Below, in pieces: positions 1 to 8,126 of a stretch of DNA of 31,909 bases (its first letter is position 1; every line of letters starts with the position of its first letter). A program made the translations under genes and the position numbers. This DNA is from CAZOZP01 sp964584325 (lineage in GTDB: Bacteria; Bacteroidota; Ignavibacteria; Ignavibacteriales; Melioribacteraceae): contig CAZOZP010000042.1 in NCBI GenBank assembly GCA_964584325.1, positions 1-31,909 of the forward strand, read 5' to 3'. Below the pieces are notes generated by a model, which saw only the letters and a program-made list of their open reading frames with translations, was not told the DNA's origin and made no database searches.

Positions 1-272
1 TCATCTGCGGAAACATAAGTTTCTTCCAACGAAATGTTCGTTTCATCTGCGGAAATGTTTATTTTATCCTTCAGATCAGAATCTGACCCGGCAAAAATAT
101 TTATTGAAGTATCAAAACAGTGTGTTTCATTTTTAAATATGTTTACTGAAGATATCCTGACGTGAGTTGCAACTGCGGAGATGATAAATTATGCGTGAAA
201 ACCGGAAAGCAACACGAATATACACAAGAGTTTTATTAACACAAATTCTTTAGTCAGGTATTCCTGAAACAT
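1..272 (-). pseudogene. Edge-truncated frame of 7-residue repeats, interrupted by a stop
   Basis: Seen: on the minus strand, positions 188 down to 1 form one uninterrupted frame that leaves the window. Its translation has a period of seven residues for about nine units, from IISAVAT and HVRISSV through NIFKNET, HCFDTSI and NIFAGSD to NISADET, NISLEET and YVSADE at the edge. The repeat is 21 bp at DNA level and least diverged near the edge. The open part has no ATG or GTG. In the same frame upstream, a TAA at 189-191 is preceded by a hydrophobic stretch (LLCIFVLLSGFHA) that looks like a signal peptide, with possible starts at ATG 270-272 or GTG 240-242. Inference: a secreted repeat protein inactivated by a nonsense change, or a decayed fragment whose true start lies elsewhere. 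The family is not recognised and no function is assigned. Confidence 0.4.
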
Positions 273-391
273 TGGAAATGAGAAATCACTATATTTAATA
301 AGCATTTTAATTTTTGTTCCCAAAATATTCATACCAAAATTTATCCCTTTTATTTATAAACTGTTAATCATAAGTTAATCCATCATATTAT

Positions 392-453
392 TAGATTTGT
401 GCATTGATTGTCATTGTTTTTTTCTTGACAAAAATCATATAAATATTAAATAA
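392..453 (+). promoter_or_regulatory. Candidate promoter region for the 470/549 genes
   Basis: Two alternatives are visible. TAGATTTG at 392-399 fits the Bacteroidota -7 consensus TAnnTTTG but lacks a clear TTTG about 20 bp upstream. TTGACA at 425-430 followed after 16 bp by TAAATA (447-452) resembles a classical sigma-70 promoter, but its start site near 459 would cut into the AGGGGG ribosome-binding site at 457-462. The first is therefore more compatible with translating the small ORF at 470. Confidence 0.25.
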
Positions 454-469
454 TTCAGGGGGCTGATAA

Positions 470-556
470 ATGTTGAAATTTGTACCTGTTTGTCAAACGG
501 ACGATAATTCCATCGTTCATATTAAACAACTAAAAACAGGAGCATCAAATGAATAA
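470..556 (+). CDS. Possible 28-residue leader peptide
   Basis: Seen: an ATG at 470 lies seven bases after AGGGGG (457-462), one of the strongest ribosome-binding sequences in the window. It opens a 28-codon frame starting MLKFVPVCQT and ending GASNE. Its TAA (554-556) lies inside the beginning of the next gene, an 8-base overlap (549-556). This layout suggests translational coupling, with ribosomes finishing the small ORF re-initiating at 549. The peptide is neither hydrophobic nor a run of one amino acid, so it does not look like a classical attenuator. Inference: either a coupled leader peptide or a chance frame. A frameshifted true N-terminus of the 549 gene is less likely, because that gene has its own AGGAG site. 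Confidence 0.35.
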   Translation: MLKFVPVCQTDDNSIVHIKQLKTGASNE

Positions 557-1214
557 GCATCAGGAAGCAAAACTCGAAATGCTTGAATCAGCAGTAAGTA
601 TTCTTGAAAAGGGCAACGGCACTGCAGCAGATTTGCCTGTATTGCATGAAAAAACTTTAGCACTGCGTAAACTGATTAATCAAATCAGGGAAAAGACAGA
701 GATTTTTAATTCGGTAAGCGTAGGTAAAACTTTAGCTAAAAATCAGACAAAAAGCTCAATTAAGGATTTAGCCATTATAGCCGCAAGCGGGTTATACAGC
801 TACGGACGTGATACTAATGACGCAGAGGCAACCGAGAGAGGCAATATTACGGAAAGTGTTTTTGCAAAATTACGTGAAGAATCAGTAGTAACAACAGTCA
901 AGAACATTTTGGAAAAAGTTGAAGAAATAGGCAATGCTCTTGAAAAATATGGGGTTTCTCAACAAATGATTGATGACTTGAGACTCGGAGTCGATGATTA
1001 TTATCAAAAACTTAGTACAAAAAGCGCAGGCGTTGCAATAAGGAAGTCTTCAAGAATAGCAATAGCCGGTTTGTTCCGTCAGGCTGATGCAGAACTTGAG
1101 GCAACAGACCGTTTAATGCAGAGATATGCAAAATCAGTCCCTGATTTCTACACCAATTATTTTTCAGCAAGGCCAATTAATGACAAATCCACCGTTAAAC
1201 GCAAACCGGCTTAA
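549..1214 (+). CDS. Unrecognised all-helical protein, 221 aa
   Basis: The start ATG at 549 has AGGAG at 538-542. The protein has no signal peptide or membrane segment. It opens with NKHQEAKLEM and is rich in Ala, Leu, Glu and Lys, with a helical, partly coiled-coil look: residues 1-50, then a KSSIKDLAIIAASG stretch near 70-85, a long helix near 110-135, and a basic tail ending KRKPA. I recall Bacteroidota proteins with a similar helical domain starting NxKQxAKLNM, some fused to a carboxypeptidase-regulatory-like domain. This is memory, not a search result, and no such second domain is present here. It is a stand-alone gene, possibly coupled to the 28-codon ORF upstream and closed by a terminator. 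Function unknown. Confidence 0.75.
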   Translation: MNKHQEAKLEMLESAVSILEKGNGTAADLPVLHEKTLALRKLINQIREKTEIFNSVSVGKTLAKNQTKSSIKDLAIIAASGLYSYGRDTNDAEATERGNITESVFAKLREESVVTTVKNILEKVEEIGNALEKYGVSQQMIDDLRLGVDDYYQKLSTKSAGVAIRKSSRIAIAGLFRQADAELEATDRLMQRYAKSVPDFYTNYFSARPINDKSTVKRKPA

Positions 1215-1239
1215 TTTCAAGCTCATTGCATAACCTCCT

Positions 1240-1272
1240 GAGGCACAGGGACCTGTGCCTCATTTATATTTT
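1240..1272 (+). terminator. Rho-independent terminator of the 549 gene
   Basis: GAGGCACAGG (1240-1249) and CCTGTGCCTC (1252-1261) are perfect inverted repeats. In practice about eight pairs close a small loop. A T-rich stretch follows (ATTTATATTTT). It lies 26 bases after the stop codon. The rest of 1273-1660 is AT-rich and holds nothing else I can name. Confidence 0.75.
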
Positions 1273-1671
1273 CAATAGCCGGCTTCTCTTTTTTGTTTAA
1301 AATGCCGAACCCACCGACATTCTGTATTAAATCTCCTCAAGACATTACAAATAAATAATACTATATAAGGAATATTTGATTTTCTTAACAGAAGCATTAT
1401 TATATGTAAAGAAATTCAATAAATCTTTACATAAAAAATTCCGGCACGGCATTTCAGTTATTAAACCATTTGAGTCAGGCCAAATAATTGCATTTGAGAA
1501 ACCACAAAATAGAAGCAATTTGAAAAATTTTTGGTTTTATTCTGTCTAATAATGTAATTTTATGCTAAAAATTTGATTTTTATTTAGAATCTCAAATATG
1601 CGGTATAAGATGACTTCTGAATCAATCAAAGGCGGTTTTCCCGATTTAATCATTTAACCTAAGGTACTTAT

Positions 1672-4482
1672 ATGATAAAACAAATTTTACTGTCGATCTT
1701 TGCGGCAGGAATAATTTTTACCTCCCCTGCACAAGAACAATCGCAAATTGCCCTTAAATCTACGGGAGTTCAGGAATTCAGAGCAAAATACCCGGAATAC
1801 GACGGCCGCGGTACTATTATTTTCATTTTTGATACAGGCGTTGATATGGGTATCGACGGACTAAAAACCACATCAACAGGTGAAGTAAAAGTAATTGATG
1901 TTCAGGATTTTACCGGCCAGGGCGATCTTAAGCTTGAAGAAGCTGAATTTACCGAAAAGGAAATAAACGAAAAAGATACTGAAGTAATTTCGGGCAAGAC
2001 TTCCGGATTTTATGTTTCCGGCATCAATGGCATAAAAGGTAAATCTCCCGAAGGCAAATATTTTATTACTTCAATTAATGAAGCTGACTGGAAAAATTCC
2101 GGATCGGATATACGCGACTTAAACAATAACGACAAAACCGATGACCGATTTGCCGCTGTTGTTTTTCAAGCTGAAGAAGCAGGTGAAAAATTCTGGACTG
2201 CCGTAATTGACACAGACGGCGACGGTTCTCTCGAAAATGAAGCATTTCTCCGAAACTATAAAGATAAATACGACATATTTTATATCAAAAACAATAAGGA
2301 AGTAACCCCGATAACTTTCGCATTAAATATATTTCCTGAAGAAAACAGACTCTCTTTGTTTTTTGATGACGGCGCACACGGAACACACTGCGCAGGAATT
2401 GCCGCCGGGAATCAGATAGGCGGTGCAGATATTTACGGAGTTGCTCCGGGTGCTAAAATCATTGCTCTAAAACTCGGCAACAATAATCTTTCAGGCGGTG
2501 CAACTGTTTCAGAAAGTATGAAAAAAGCTTTTGAATATGCCGATAAAGTTTCAAAGGATAGAAAAGAACCATGCATAATAAATATGAGTTACGGCGTTGG
2601 ATCTGAGATTGAAGGACGCGCTGAAATGGAAGTCTGGATAGATAATCTCGTAAAAAATAATCCCTATCTGTATATATGTGTTTCCAACGGCAACGAAGGT
2701 CCCGGAATTTCTACAAGCGGATTGCCGGCATCTTCGCTGAATGTTTTTTCTTCCGGCGCAGTGCTTGCCGAGGAAGTTGGACGGGATGTTTACGGAGTTA
2801 CAACAGGCAGAGACATCATACTTCATTTCAGTTCCAGAGGTGCTGAAGGCTATAAACCCGATGTTGTTTCTCCCGGTGCTGCCGTAAGTACCGTCCCGAA
2901 TTTTATGAGCCGCGATATTATGTGGGGAACAAGTATGTCTTCTCCATACACAACAGGGGTAATGTCTTTGCTTCTTTCTGCCATGGTAAAAGAAAAACCT
3001 GATTATAAAATCCCTTCTAACCTCCTTTACAAGATTGTTAAAATGGGGGCGGTTCCGCTTGAAGGTTATACTCATCTCGATCAGGGCGGCGGTCTTATCA
3101 ACGTAATGAACGCATATAACCTACTAAAGAAAGTACCGCTGAACGAAGATTATGATACTTATGATATTTCTGCATTTTCGCCCGGTATGCCTAATTTAAG
3201 AGCTTCCGCGGTATATGTAAGAGATGCATCTTTCATTCAGGAAAATGAAACTTTCAACATTAGAATTAAAAGAAACAATATCATTAAAAAAGATAAATTT
3301 TATTCAGTAGTAAGAATTGAAAGTTCTGAAGCATGGGCAGTACCGGTTAAGAAAACAGTTCATTTCAGAAACGATCAGGATGCGGATATAAACATCAGAA
3401 TCGATAAAAACAAAATATCCGGACCCGGACTCTACAACGCAAAAATTACTGCCTTCAGAAAAGGCAATTTGAATATTCCTGAATTTGAATCAATGATTAC
3501 ACTTGTTGTTCCTCATAATAAACAAGCAGGTGAAAAAACAAGCATTGAGGCTAAAGGGTTAAAGCCCGGTGAACATAAAAGATTTTTCTTTAAAGCATCT
3601 CAGGCTAACTCTGTATTCAAAGTAAGACTTATTTCCGATAAGAACTCAAATGCGGATAATTGGTTCTTTGTACACGAACCTAAGGGCAATAATATTTATA
3701 TGAATGTTTTCAGTGCCGCAAAAGAAGTAAAAACTGCAGAATGGTATATTACCGCACCCGTACCCGGAGTATATGAGTTTGTTCTTCTCGGTTCATTCCG
3801 TGCCGCATCAGTCTCAGATGTTACTTTGGAAGTTGAAGAAATATCTGTTTCTCCATACAGCACAACCGTAATTTCCGAAGACAATACTTTTATTGATCTT
3901 TATAACGGCGGAGTAAGTGCGTTAACTTGCTACCCGGAAATTAAATTCAACTCTTTTGAAAGAAATTTTACTCTTAATACCAATTCAAAACTTTTGCTTG
4001 AGTATGAATTTACCCTTAATGCAAATGAATCATCAAGAGAATTTTTGGTTGAAATGTCTGCGCAGGATTTCAACAAAATAACCGATTTTGCTTTGATGAT
4101 AGTAAACGAGAAAGGCGAAAATGTAGAAACTGACGGACTCTCGTACAGAAAAGGAAGCATAAGCATTTCAGCTAAGGCAGCATCCGCTTCGCAAAAGTTC
4201 AAGCTGACAATAATTCCCGGATATGCCGTAAAGCCTTCTGATATTAAGGTAAATGTAACAGAAATTGCATATTTAAAAGAGGCTAAACAGATTGAAATGA
4301 ACACAAAGAGGTTCCCTCTTTATCCTTCATCATTTTACAGTGTAAAAACTGCCTACCGCGGTTTGAATCTTTCAGCAGAAGAAACAGAACTCTATAAAGA
4401 CTGGAATCCGAAGGCCTTGCTTGAATTGAAATCGGAACAGGGCGGTACGACATTCTATGAATTAAAATTAGACCTAAAATAA
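1672..4482 (+). CDS. Exported S8 subtilase, tripeptidyl-peptidase II-like
   Basis: 936 residues with a signal peptide (residues 1-20, cleavage near SPA/Q). The S8 triad is complete: Asp54 in IFDTGVD, His236 in GAHGTHCAG, Ser421 in GTSMSSP, with oxyanion Asn341 in SNGNEGP. The long insert between Asp and His is characteristic of tripeptidyl-peptidase II: KYPEYDGRG before the Asp, VIDTDGDGSL near 178-187, and LRNYKD at 193-198 all match TPPII-type sequence as I know it. The C-terminal half (about 490-936) is beta-rich, as expected for the TPPII middle domains, and has no type IX sorting tail. Eukaryotic TPPII is a larger cytosolic enzyme that releases tripeptides from free N-termini; this one should act in the periplasm or outside. 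Only ten bases separate it from the peptide transporter gene. The start has a weak AAGG site. The S8 call is firm; exact tripeptidyl specificity is inferred. Confidence 0.9.
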   Translation: MIKQILLSIFAAGIIFTSPAQEQSQIALKSTGVQEFRAKYPEYDGRGTIIFIFDTGVDMGIDGLKTTSTGEVKVIDVQDFTGQGDLKLEEAEFTEKEINEKDTEVISGKTSGFYVSGINGIKGKSPEGKYFITSINEADWKNSGSDIRDLNNNDKTDDRFAAVVFQAEEAGEKFWTAVIDTDGDGSLENEAFLRNYKDKYDIFYIKNNKEVTPITFALNIFPEENRLSLFFDDGAHGTHCAGIAAGNQIGGADIYGVAPGAKIIALKLGNNNLSGGATVSESMKKAFEYADKVSKDRKEPCIINMSYGVGSEIEGRAEMEVWIDNLVKNNPYLYICVSNGNEGPGISTSGLPASSLNVFSSGAVLAEEVGRDVYGVTTGRDIILHFSSRGAEGYKPDVVSPGAAVSTVPNFMSRDIMWGTSMSSPYTTGVMSLLLSAMVKEKPDYKIPSNLLYKIVKMGAVPLEGYTHLDQGGGLINVMNAYNLLKKVPLNEDYDTYDISAFSPGMPNLRASAVYVRDASFIQENETFNIRIKRNNIIKKDKFYSVVRIESSEAWAVPVKKTVHFRNDQDADINIRIDKNKISGPGLYNAKITAFRKGNLNIPEFESMITLVVPHNKQAGEKTSIEAKGLKPGEHKRFFFKASQANSVFKVRLISDKNSNADNWFFVHEPKGNNIYMNVFSAAKEVKTAEWYITAPVPGVYEFVLLGSFRAASVSDVTLEVEEISVSPYSTTVISEDNTFIDLYNGGVSALTCYPEIKFNSFERNFTLNTNSKLLLEYEFTLNANESSREFLVEMSAQDFNKITDFALMIVNEKGENVETDGLSYRKGSISISAKAASASQKFKLTIIPGYAVKPSDIKVNVTEIAYLKEAKQIEMNTKRFPLYPSSFYSVKTAYRGLNLSAEETELYKDWNPKALLELKSEQGGTTFYELKLDLK

Positions 4483-4492
4483 AGGAGAATCA

Positions 4493-6469
4493 ATGAGCGA
4501 TAGCCATATCAAGCAAGATCAGACCGGACTTCCGGAAAATGCTTACAGAGAATTGAATCCGGGGGAAGAATATAAACCGGTAATGAATCCTTTTGAAAAT
4601 GTTCCCGAAGTTAATACTTATTCTGTTTTCTGGGGACTAATTATGGCGGTTATTTTTTCTGCCGCAGCCGCATACCTTGGTCTTAAAGTCGGACAGGTAT
4701 TCGAAGCGGCAATTCCCATCGCAATTATTGCTGTGGGACTTTCAGCAGCGGGCAAAAGAGTTAAAGCCCTGGGTGAAAACGTGATTATCCAGTCAATAGG
4801 CTCTACTTCAGGAGCTGTTGTTGCCGGTGCTATCTTCACGCTTCCGGCAATGTATATTCTTAATCTTCAGGTAGAGTTTTACCAGATGGTGATCGCTTCA
4901 GCACTTGGCGGTTTTCTCGGAATTCTGTTCCTCGTACCATTCCGCAAATATTTTGTTGCAGAAATGCACGGCAAATTCCCATTCCCCGAAGCAACGGCAA
5001 CTACTGAAATACTTATAGCCGGCGAAAAAGGCGGTAATCAGGCCGGAGTTCTTGTTGTAAGCGGCCTGATAGGCGGTCTTTATGATTTCTGTCTTCAGAC
5101 GTTCGGTTTCTGGAGTGAGGTTTTCTCCACAAAAGTTTTCGAATGGGGCCAAACACTTGCCGATAAATCCAAACTGGTATTTAAACTTAACACAAGCGCC
5201 GCAGTAATGGGATTAGGTTATATTGTCGGACTTAAATACTCTGCCATCATTGCGGCAGGATCATTCCTTTCATGGTTTGCTTTTATTCCTCTTATCGGCT
5301 GGCTTGGTGAATACATAAGTGTTCCGATTGGCAATACTGAGGCTCTTATCATAAATATGTCGCCCGAAGGAATTTTCGGAACCTATGTAAGGCACATTGG
5401 TATCGGCGGTATAGCAATGGCTGGTTTAATAGGAATTATTCGTTCTTCTTCCATAATAAAAAGCGCATTCTCAATGGGTATAAGAGAATTAACCGGCAAG
5501 CAGTCTCATTTATCCGAACAAGTAAGAACTGCCAAAGATATTTCTATGAAAATCATTGCAGGCGGTGTTTTTACCGTTGCCGTTATGATTTTCGTTTTCT
5601 TTTATTTCGGAGTTGTAACAGACCCTGTTCAGGCACTTGTCGGACTTCTGATTGTTATGATAATAGCTTTCCTTTTTACTACTGTTGCAGCAAATGCTAT
5701 TGCCATTGTCGGAACTAATCCTGTTTCAGGAATGACTCTGATGACATTGATTCTTTCATCAATTGTTCTTGTATCTGTAGGACTTAAAGGCCCGGCCGGA
5801 ATGGCATCTGCTTTAATTATCGGCGGTGTTGTCTGCACTGCTCTTTCAGTTGCCGGTGCATTTATTACCGACTTAAAGATTGGATACTGGCTGGGCAGCA
5901 CTCCTTCAAAACAGGAAAGCTGGAAATTTTTGGGAACACTTGTATCTGCAATAACCGTGAGCGGTGTAATACTTCTTCTTGATAAAGTTTACGGATTTTC
6001 ATCCGGATTACTCCCTGCTCCTCAGGCAAATGCAATGGCTGCAGTAATTCAGCCGCTTATGTCTGATCAGCCGGCACCCTGGACTTTATACATAATCGGA
6101 GCTTTCATTGCATTGATTCTAACAAGCATTAAGGTGCCTGCTTTGGCATTTATGCTCGGTATGTACATTCCTCTTGAACTTAATACTCCTCTTCTTGCAG
6201 GCGGATTGATAGCACATTATGTTTCGACAAGAAGCAAAAACGAAGAGAAAAATAATTTACGAAGAGAAAAAGGAACTCTTATAGCTTCCGGATTTATTGC
6301 CGGCGGTGCTTTGATGGGAGTTGTTTCAGTACTTCTTAAGGCATTCGGATATGACTGGATGCTTGCTGAATGGGCTGAATCTGATCCGGCTATGTACCTT
6401 GCCGCAGTTATGTTCATTCTTCTCTCGTTATATATGATTTATGATTCACTGAGAGCAGGGAAAGAATAG
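4493..6469 (+). CDS. OPT-family oligopeptide transporter
   Basis: 658 residues with about 14-16 hydrophobic segments and a hydrophilic N-terminal tail of about 40 residues. Hallmarks of the OPT family (bacterial YSL-like branch) include AAAAYLGLKVGQVFEAAIP near 55-75, FPFPEATATTEIL near 160-175, and AIVGTNPVSGM near 402-412. Members import oligopeptides, or in some cases metal chelates, into the cytoplasm by proton symport. The start follows AAAGGAG with good spacing, ten bases after the upstream peptidase stop, so the two are almost certainly co-transcribed. The pairing implies that peptides released by the exported peptidase are imported here. A metal-chelate substrate cannot be excluded from sequence alone. 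Confidence 0.92.
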   Translation: MSDSHIKQDQTGLPENAYRELNPGEEYKPVMNPFENVPEVNTYSVFWGLIMAVIFSAAAAYLGLKVGQVFEAAIPIAIIAVGLSAAGKRVKALGENVIIQSIGSTSGAVVAGAIFTLPAMYILNLQVEFYQMVIASALGGFLGILFLVPFRKYFVAEMHGKFPFPEATATTEILIAGEKGGNQAGVLVVSGLIGGLYDFCLQTFGFWSEVFSTKVFEWGQTLADKSKLVFKLNTSAAVMGLGYIVGLKYSAIIAAGSFLSWFAFIPLIGWLGEYISVPIGNTEALIINMSPEGIFGTYVRHIGIGGIAMAGLIGIIRSSSIIKSAFSMGIRELTGKQSHLSEQVRTAKDISMKIIAGGVFTVAVMIFVFFYFGVVTDPVQALVGLLIVMIIAFLFTTVAANAIAIVGTNPVSGMTLMTLILSSIVLVSVGLKGPAGMASALIIGGVVCTALSVAGAFITDLKIGYWLGSTPSKQESWKFLGTLVSAITVSGVILLLDKVYGFSSGLLPAPQANAMAAVIQPLMSDQPAPWTLYIIGAFIALILTSIKVPALAFMLGMYIPLELNTPLLAGGLIAHYVSTRSKNEEKNNLRREKGTLIASGFIAGGALMGVVSVLLKAFGYDWMLAEWAESDPAMYLAAVMFILLSLYMIYDSLRAGKE

Positions 6470-6483
6470 TATTTTTCACAAAG

Positions 6484-6523
6484 AAGGCAGTGGAAGTTAT
6501 GTTCGTCCACTGCCTTTTTTTTT
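6484..6523. terminator. Terminator between the OPT gene and rnhB
   Basis: AAGGCAGTGGA (6484-6494) pairs with TCCACTGCCTT (6506-6516) around an 11-base loop and runs into nine T residues. It lies just after the OPT stop. It may also serve the converging minus-strand run, although that run ends about 190 bp away. Confidence 0.85.
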
Positions 6524-6529
6524 GTGCTT

Positions 6530-6705
6530 ACCGCAATAATGCTGTCTCAAAAAGCAAAAAGTGTGTCATCTTGATCCCGCAATAGTGATGCGTGAAAAGA
6601 CGGTAGCTGAGCCTGTCCAAGCACCCGGGAAGATTTTCATTCCTCTGTGTCCCCAATGTTCTCCGAAAACCTATTAAGTGAAGCGGGAGAAAGAACACAT
6701 TTAAG
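6530..6705. repeat. Candidate dispersed intergenic element
   Basis: This non-coding stretch is visibly richer in GC than other intergenic DNA in the window. It contains short inverted pairs: CGCA/TGCG around AATAGTGA near 6580-6592, and TTCTCC (6659-6664) with GGAGAA (6686-6691). Segments such as GTGTCATCTTGATCC and GAGCCTGTCCAAGCACC resemble dispersed intergenic repeats I associate with FCB-group genomes. No second copy exists in this window, so the repeat nature is inferred. Confidence 0.3.
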
Positions 6706-6708
6706 AAA

Positions 6709-7296
6709 TTATTTTAAGCCTAAAAATGTTTTTCTATGATATGGAGTAAGTCCGAATTTTTCAATGGCCTTGTAGTGTTCTGAAGTCGGATACCCTTTGT
6801 TTCTTTCCCAGCCGTAATTTGGATACTCCCCTGCAAGTTTAAGCATAATCCTGTCTCTTGTTACTTTAGCTATTATCGATGCCGCAGCAATACTGAATGA
6901 CTTTGCATCCCCTTTTATTACAAACTCGGCATTTTCCAGCCCTTTCGGAATTCTGTTCCCATCCACCAGTATTTTATCAGGAACAACCGATAATCCGCTT
7001 ACTGCTAATTCCATAGCTTTCATTGATGCCTGAAGAATATTTATTCTGTCTATTTCATCGTTACTGATTAGGCATGCAGAGTGTGTCAAACAGCTATTAA
7101 TAATTTCATCAAACAGCCTTTCCCGTTTTTTTTCGGATAACTTCTTTGAGTCGTTTATTCCCTGAATGAATGTATCTTTTTCAAAAATCACCGCAGCGGC
7201 AACTACCGGGCCGGCTAACGGGCCGCGTCCGGCTTCATCGGTTCCGGCAAGAAACTTAATTTCATTATTAATATATGTTAAATCGAATTCTTTCAC
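6709..7296 (-). CDS. rnhB: Ribonuclease HII
   Basis: 195 residues, the usual RNase HII size. The enzyme cleaves the RNA strand of RNA-DNA hybrids and initiates removal of misincorporated ribonucleotides. The catalytic carboxylates are present with family spacing: Asp20 and Glu21 in GTDEAGRGPLAGP, Asp112 in LVDGN, and Asp130 in KGDAKS, followed by SIIAKVTRDR. The start is GTG at 7294-7296, overlapping the upstream UbiA-family stop by four bases (GTGA). It is the last gene of the long minus-strand run. It has no functional link to its envelope-related neighbours and is probably just carried on the transcript. Confidence 0.97.
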   Translation of the reverse strand: MKEFDLTYINNEIKFLAGTDEAGRGPLAGPVVAAAVIFEKDTFIQGINDSKKLSEKKRERLFDEIINSCLTHSACLISNDEIDRINILQASMKAMELAVSGLSVVPDKILVDGNRIPKGLENAEFVIKGDAKSFSIAAASIIAKVTRDRIMLKLAGEYPNYGWERNKGYPTSEHYKAIEKFGLTPYHRKTFLGLK

Positions 7297-8126
7297 AGAT
7301 TCCCTGCCCAGATTGCAATTATTCCGAATACCATCGCAATTTTAAGATAATTACTTTCGCGCCTCAGGTTAATTTCAGGGGCAGATAAATCTCTGAAAAA
7401 AAGAACAAGCAATGTATTTACCCCCAGCATCACTATTATGAAATATTCAATACCGTAAATTCCTGAAGTAAAAGGAATTACTGTAAGACAAATCAGGAGA
7501 ATTGCAAATTTTTTAAGAAGGTCCACAGCCTTCGGTATTCCTGCTTTTATGGGAAATGTAACAATACCCGCCAATTTATCGCCCTCAATATCCTCAATAT
7601 CTTTAAGAATCTCCCTCATAAGGTTTATCATAAAGGCAAATCCCGCGGGAATCAAACCGGACTCCCAGTTCCCGGCGCCAAGTGCCCCGTAGATTATCGA
7701 AATGCCTGCGAAAAATGATACGGCAGCATTCCCTGCCAGCACAGTTGATTTCAGTCTTTTTGAGTAATAATATAACCCGATTGTTACGCCCGTAACAATA
7801 ACCACAGCAGATATCCCGATAAAATTTGCAACAATTATTGATGTGAAACTAAACATAACATAATAAGCCATTGCTTCAAGAGGGAAAATGGTTCCTGCGG
7901 CAAGAGGTCTTCCGGGTCGGTTAATTTTGTCAATTTCAATGTCATAATAATCGTTGATAATATTTCCCCCTGCTGCAGTCATTACTGCTGTAAGTGCAGG
8001 AAGAATAAGCGAAACAGCCGCGCCCCCGGCAAGAAATCCGCCTAAGAAAACAGCTGCCGAAGTTATTGCAAGATTAATCGGTCTTACGATAATGAAGAGA
8101 GCATTAAATTTTTTAAACAATTCCAT
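7293..8126 (-). CDS. UbiA-family prenyltransferase (DGGGP synthase-like)
   Basis: 277 residues with about eight or nine membrane helices. Both Asp-rich motifs of the UbiA superfamily are visible: NDYYDIEIDKINRPGRP (about 57-73), and DIEDIEGDK, followed by a FPIKAG stretch. These bind the prenyl diphosphate through Mg ions. The form of the first motif and the overall length are closest to geranylgeranylglycerol-phosphate geranylgeranyltransferase, which attaches the second prenyl chain in archaeal-type ether lipids; related genes occur in FCB bacteria. Specificity cannot be fixed from sequence, and a quinone or other prenyl acceptor is possible. The ATG immediately follows the stop of the BamA-like gene, and the stop overlaps rnhB. 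Confidence 0.85.
   Translation of the reverse strand: MELFKKFNALFIIVRPINLAITSAAVFLGGFLAGGAAVSLILPALTAVMTAAGGNIINDYYDIEIDKINRPGRPLAAGTIFPLEAMAYYVMFSFTSIIVANFIGISAVVIVTGVTIGLYYYSKRLKSTVLAGNAAVSFFAGISIIYGALGAGNWESGLIPAGFAFMINLMREILKDIEDIEGDKLAGIVTFPIKAGIPKAVDLLKKFAILLICLTVIPFTSGIYGIEYFIIVMLGVNTLLVLFFRDLSAPEINLRRESNYLKIAMVFGIIAIWAGNL

Noticed and set aside
2551..3075. 174-codon open frame on the minus strand inside the peptidase gene
   Set aside because: It is antisense to conserved catalytic segments of the S8 domain, has no ribosome-binding site, and its translation is rich in Arg, His and Cys with no motif: a shadow frame.
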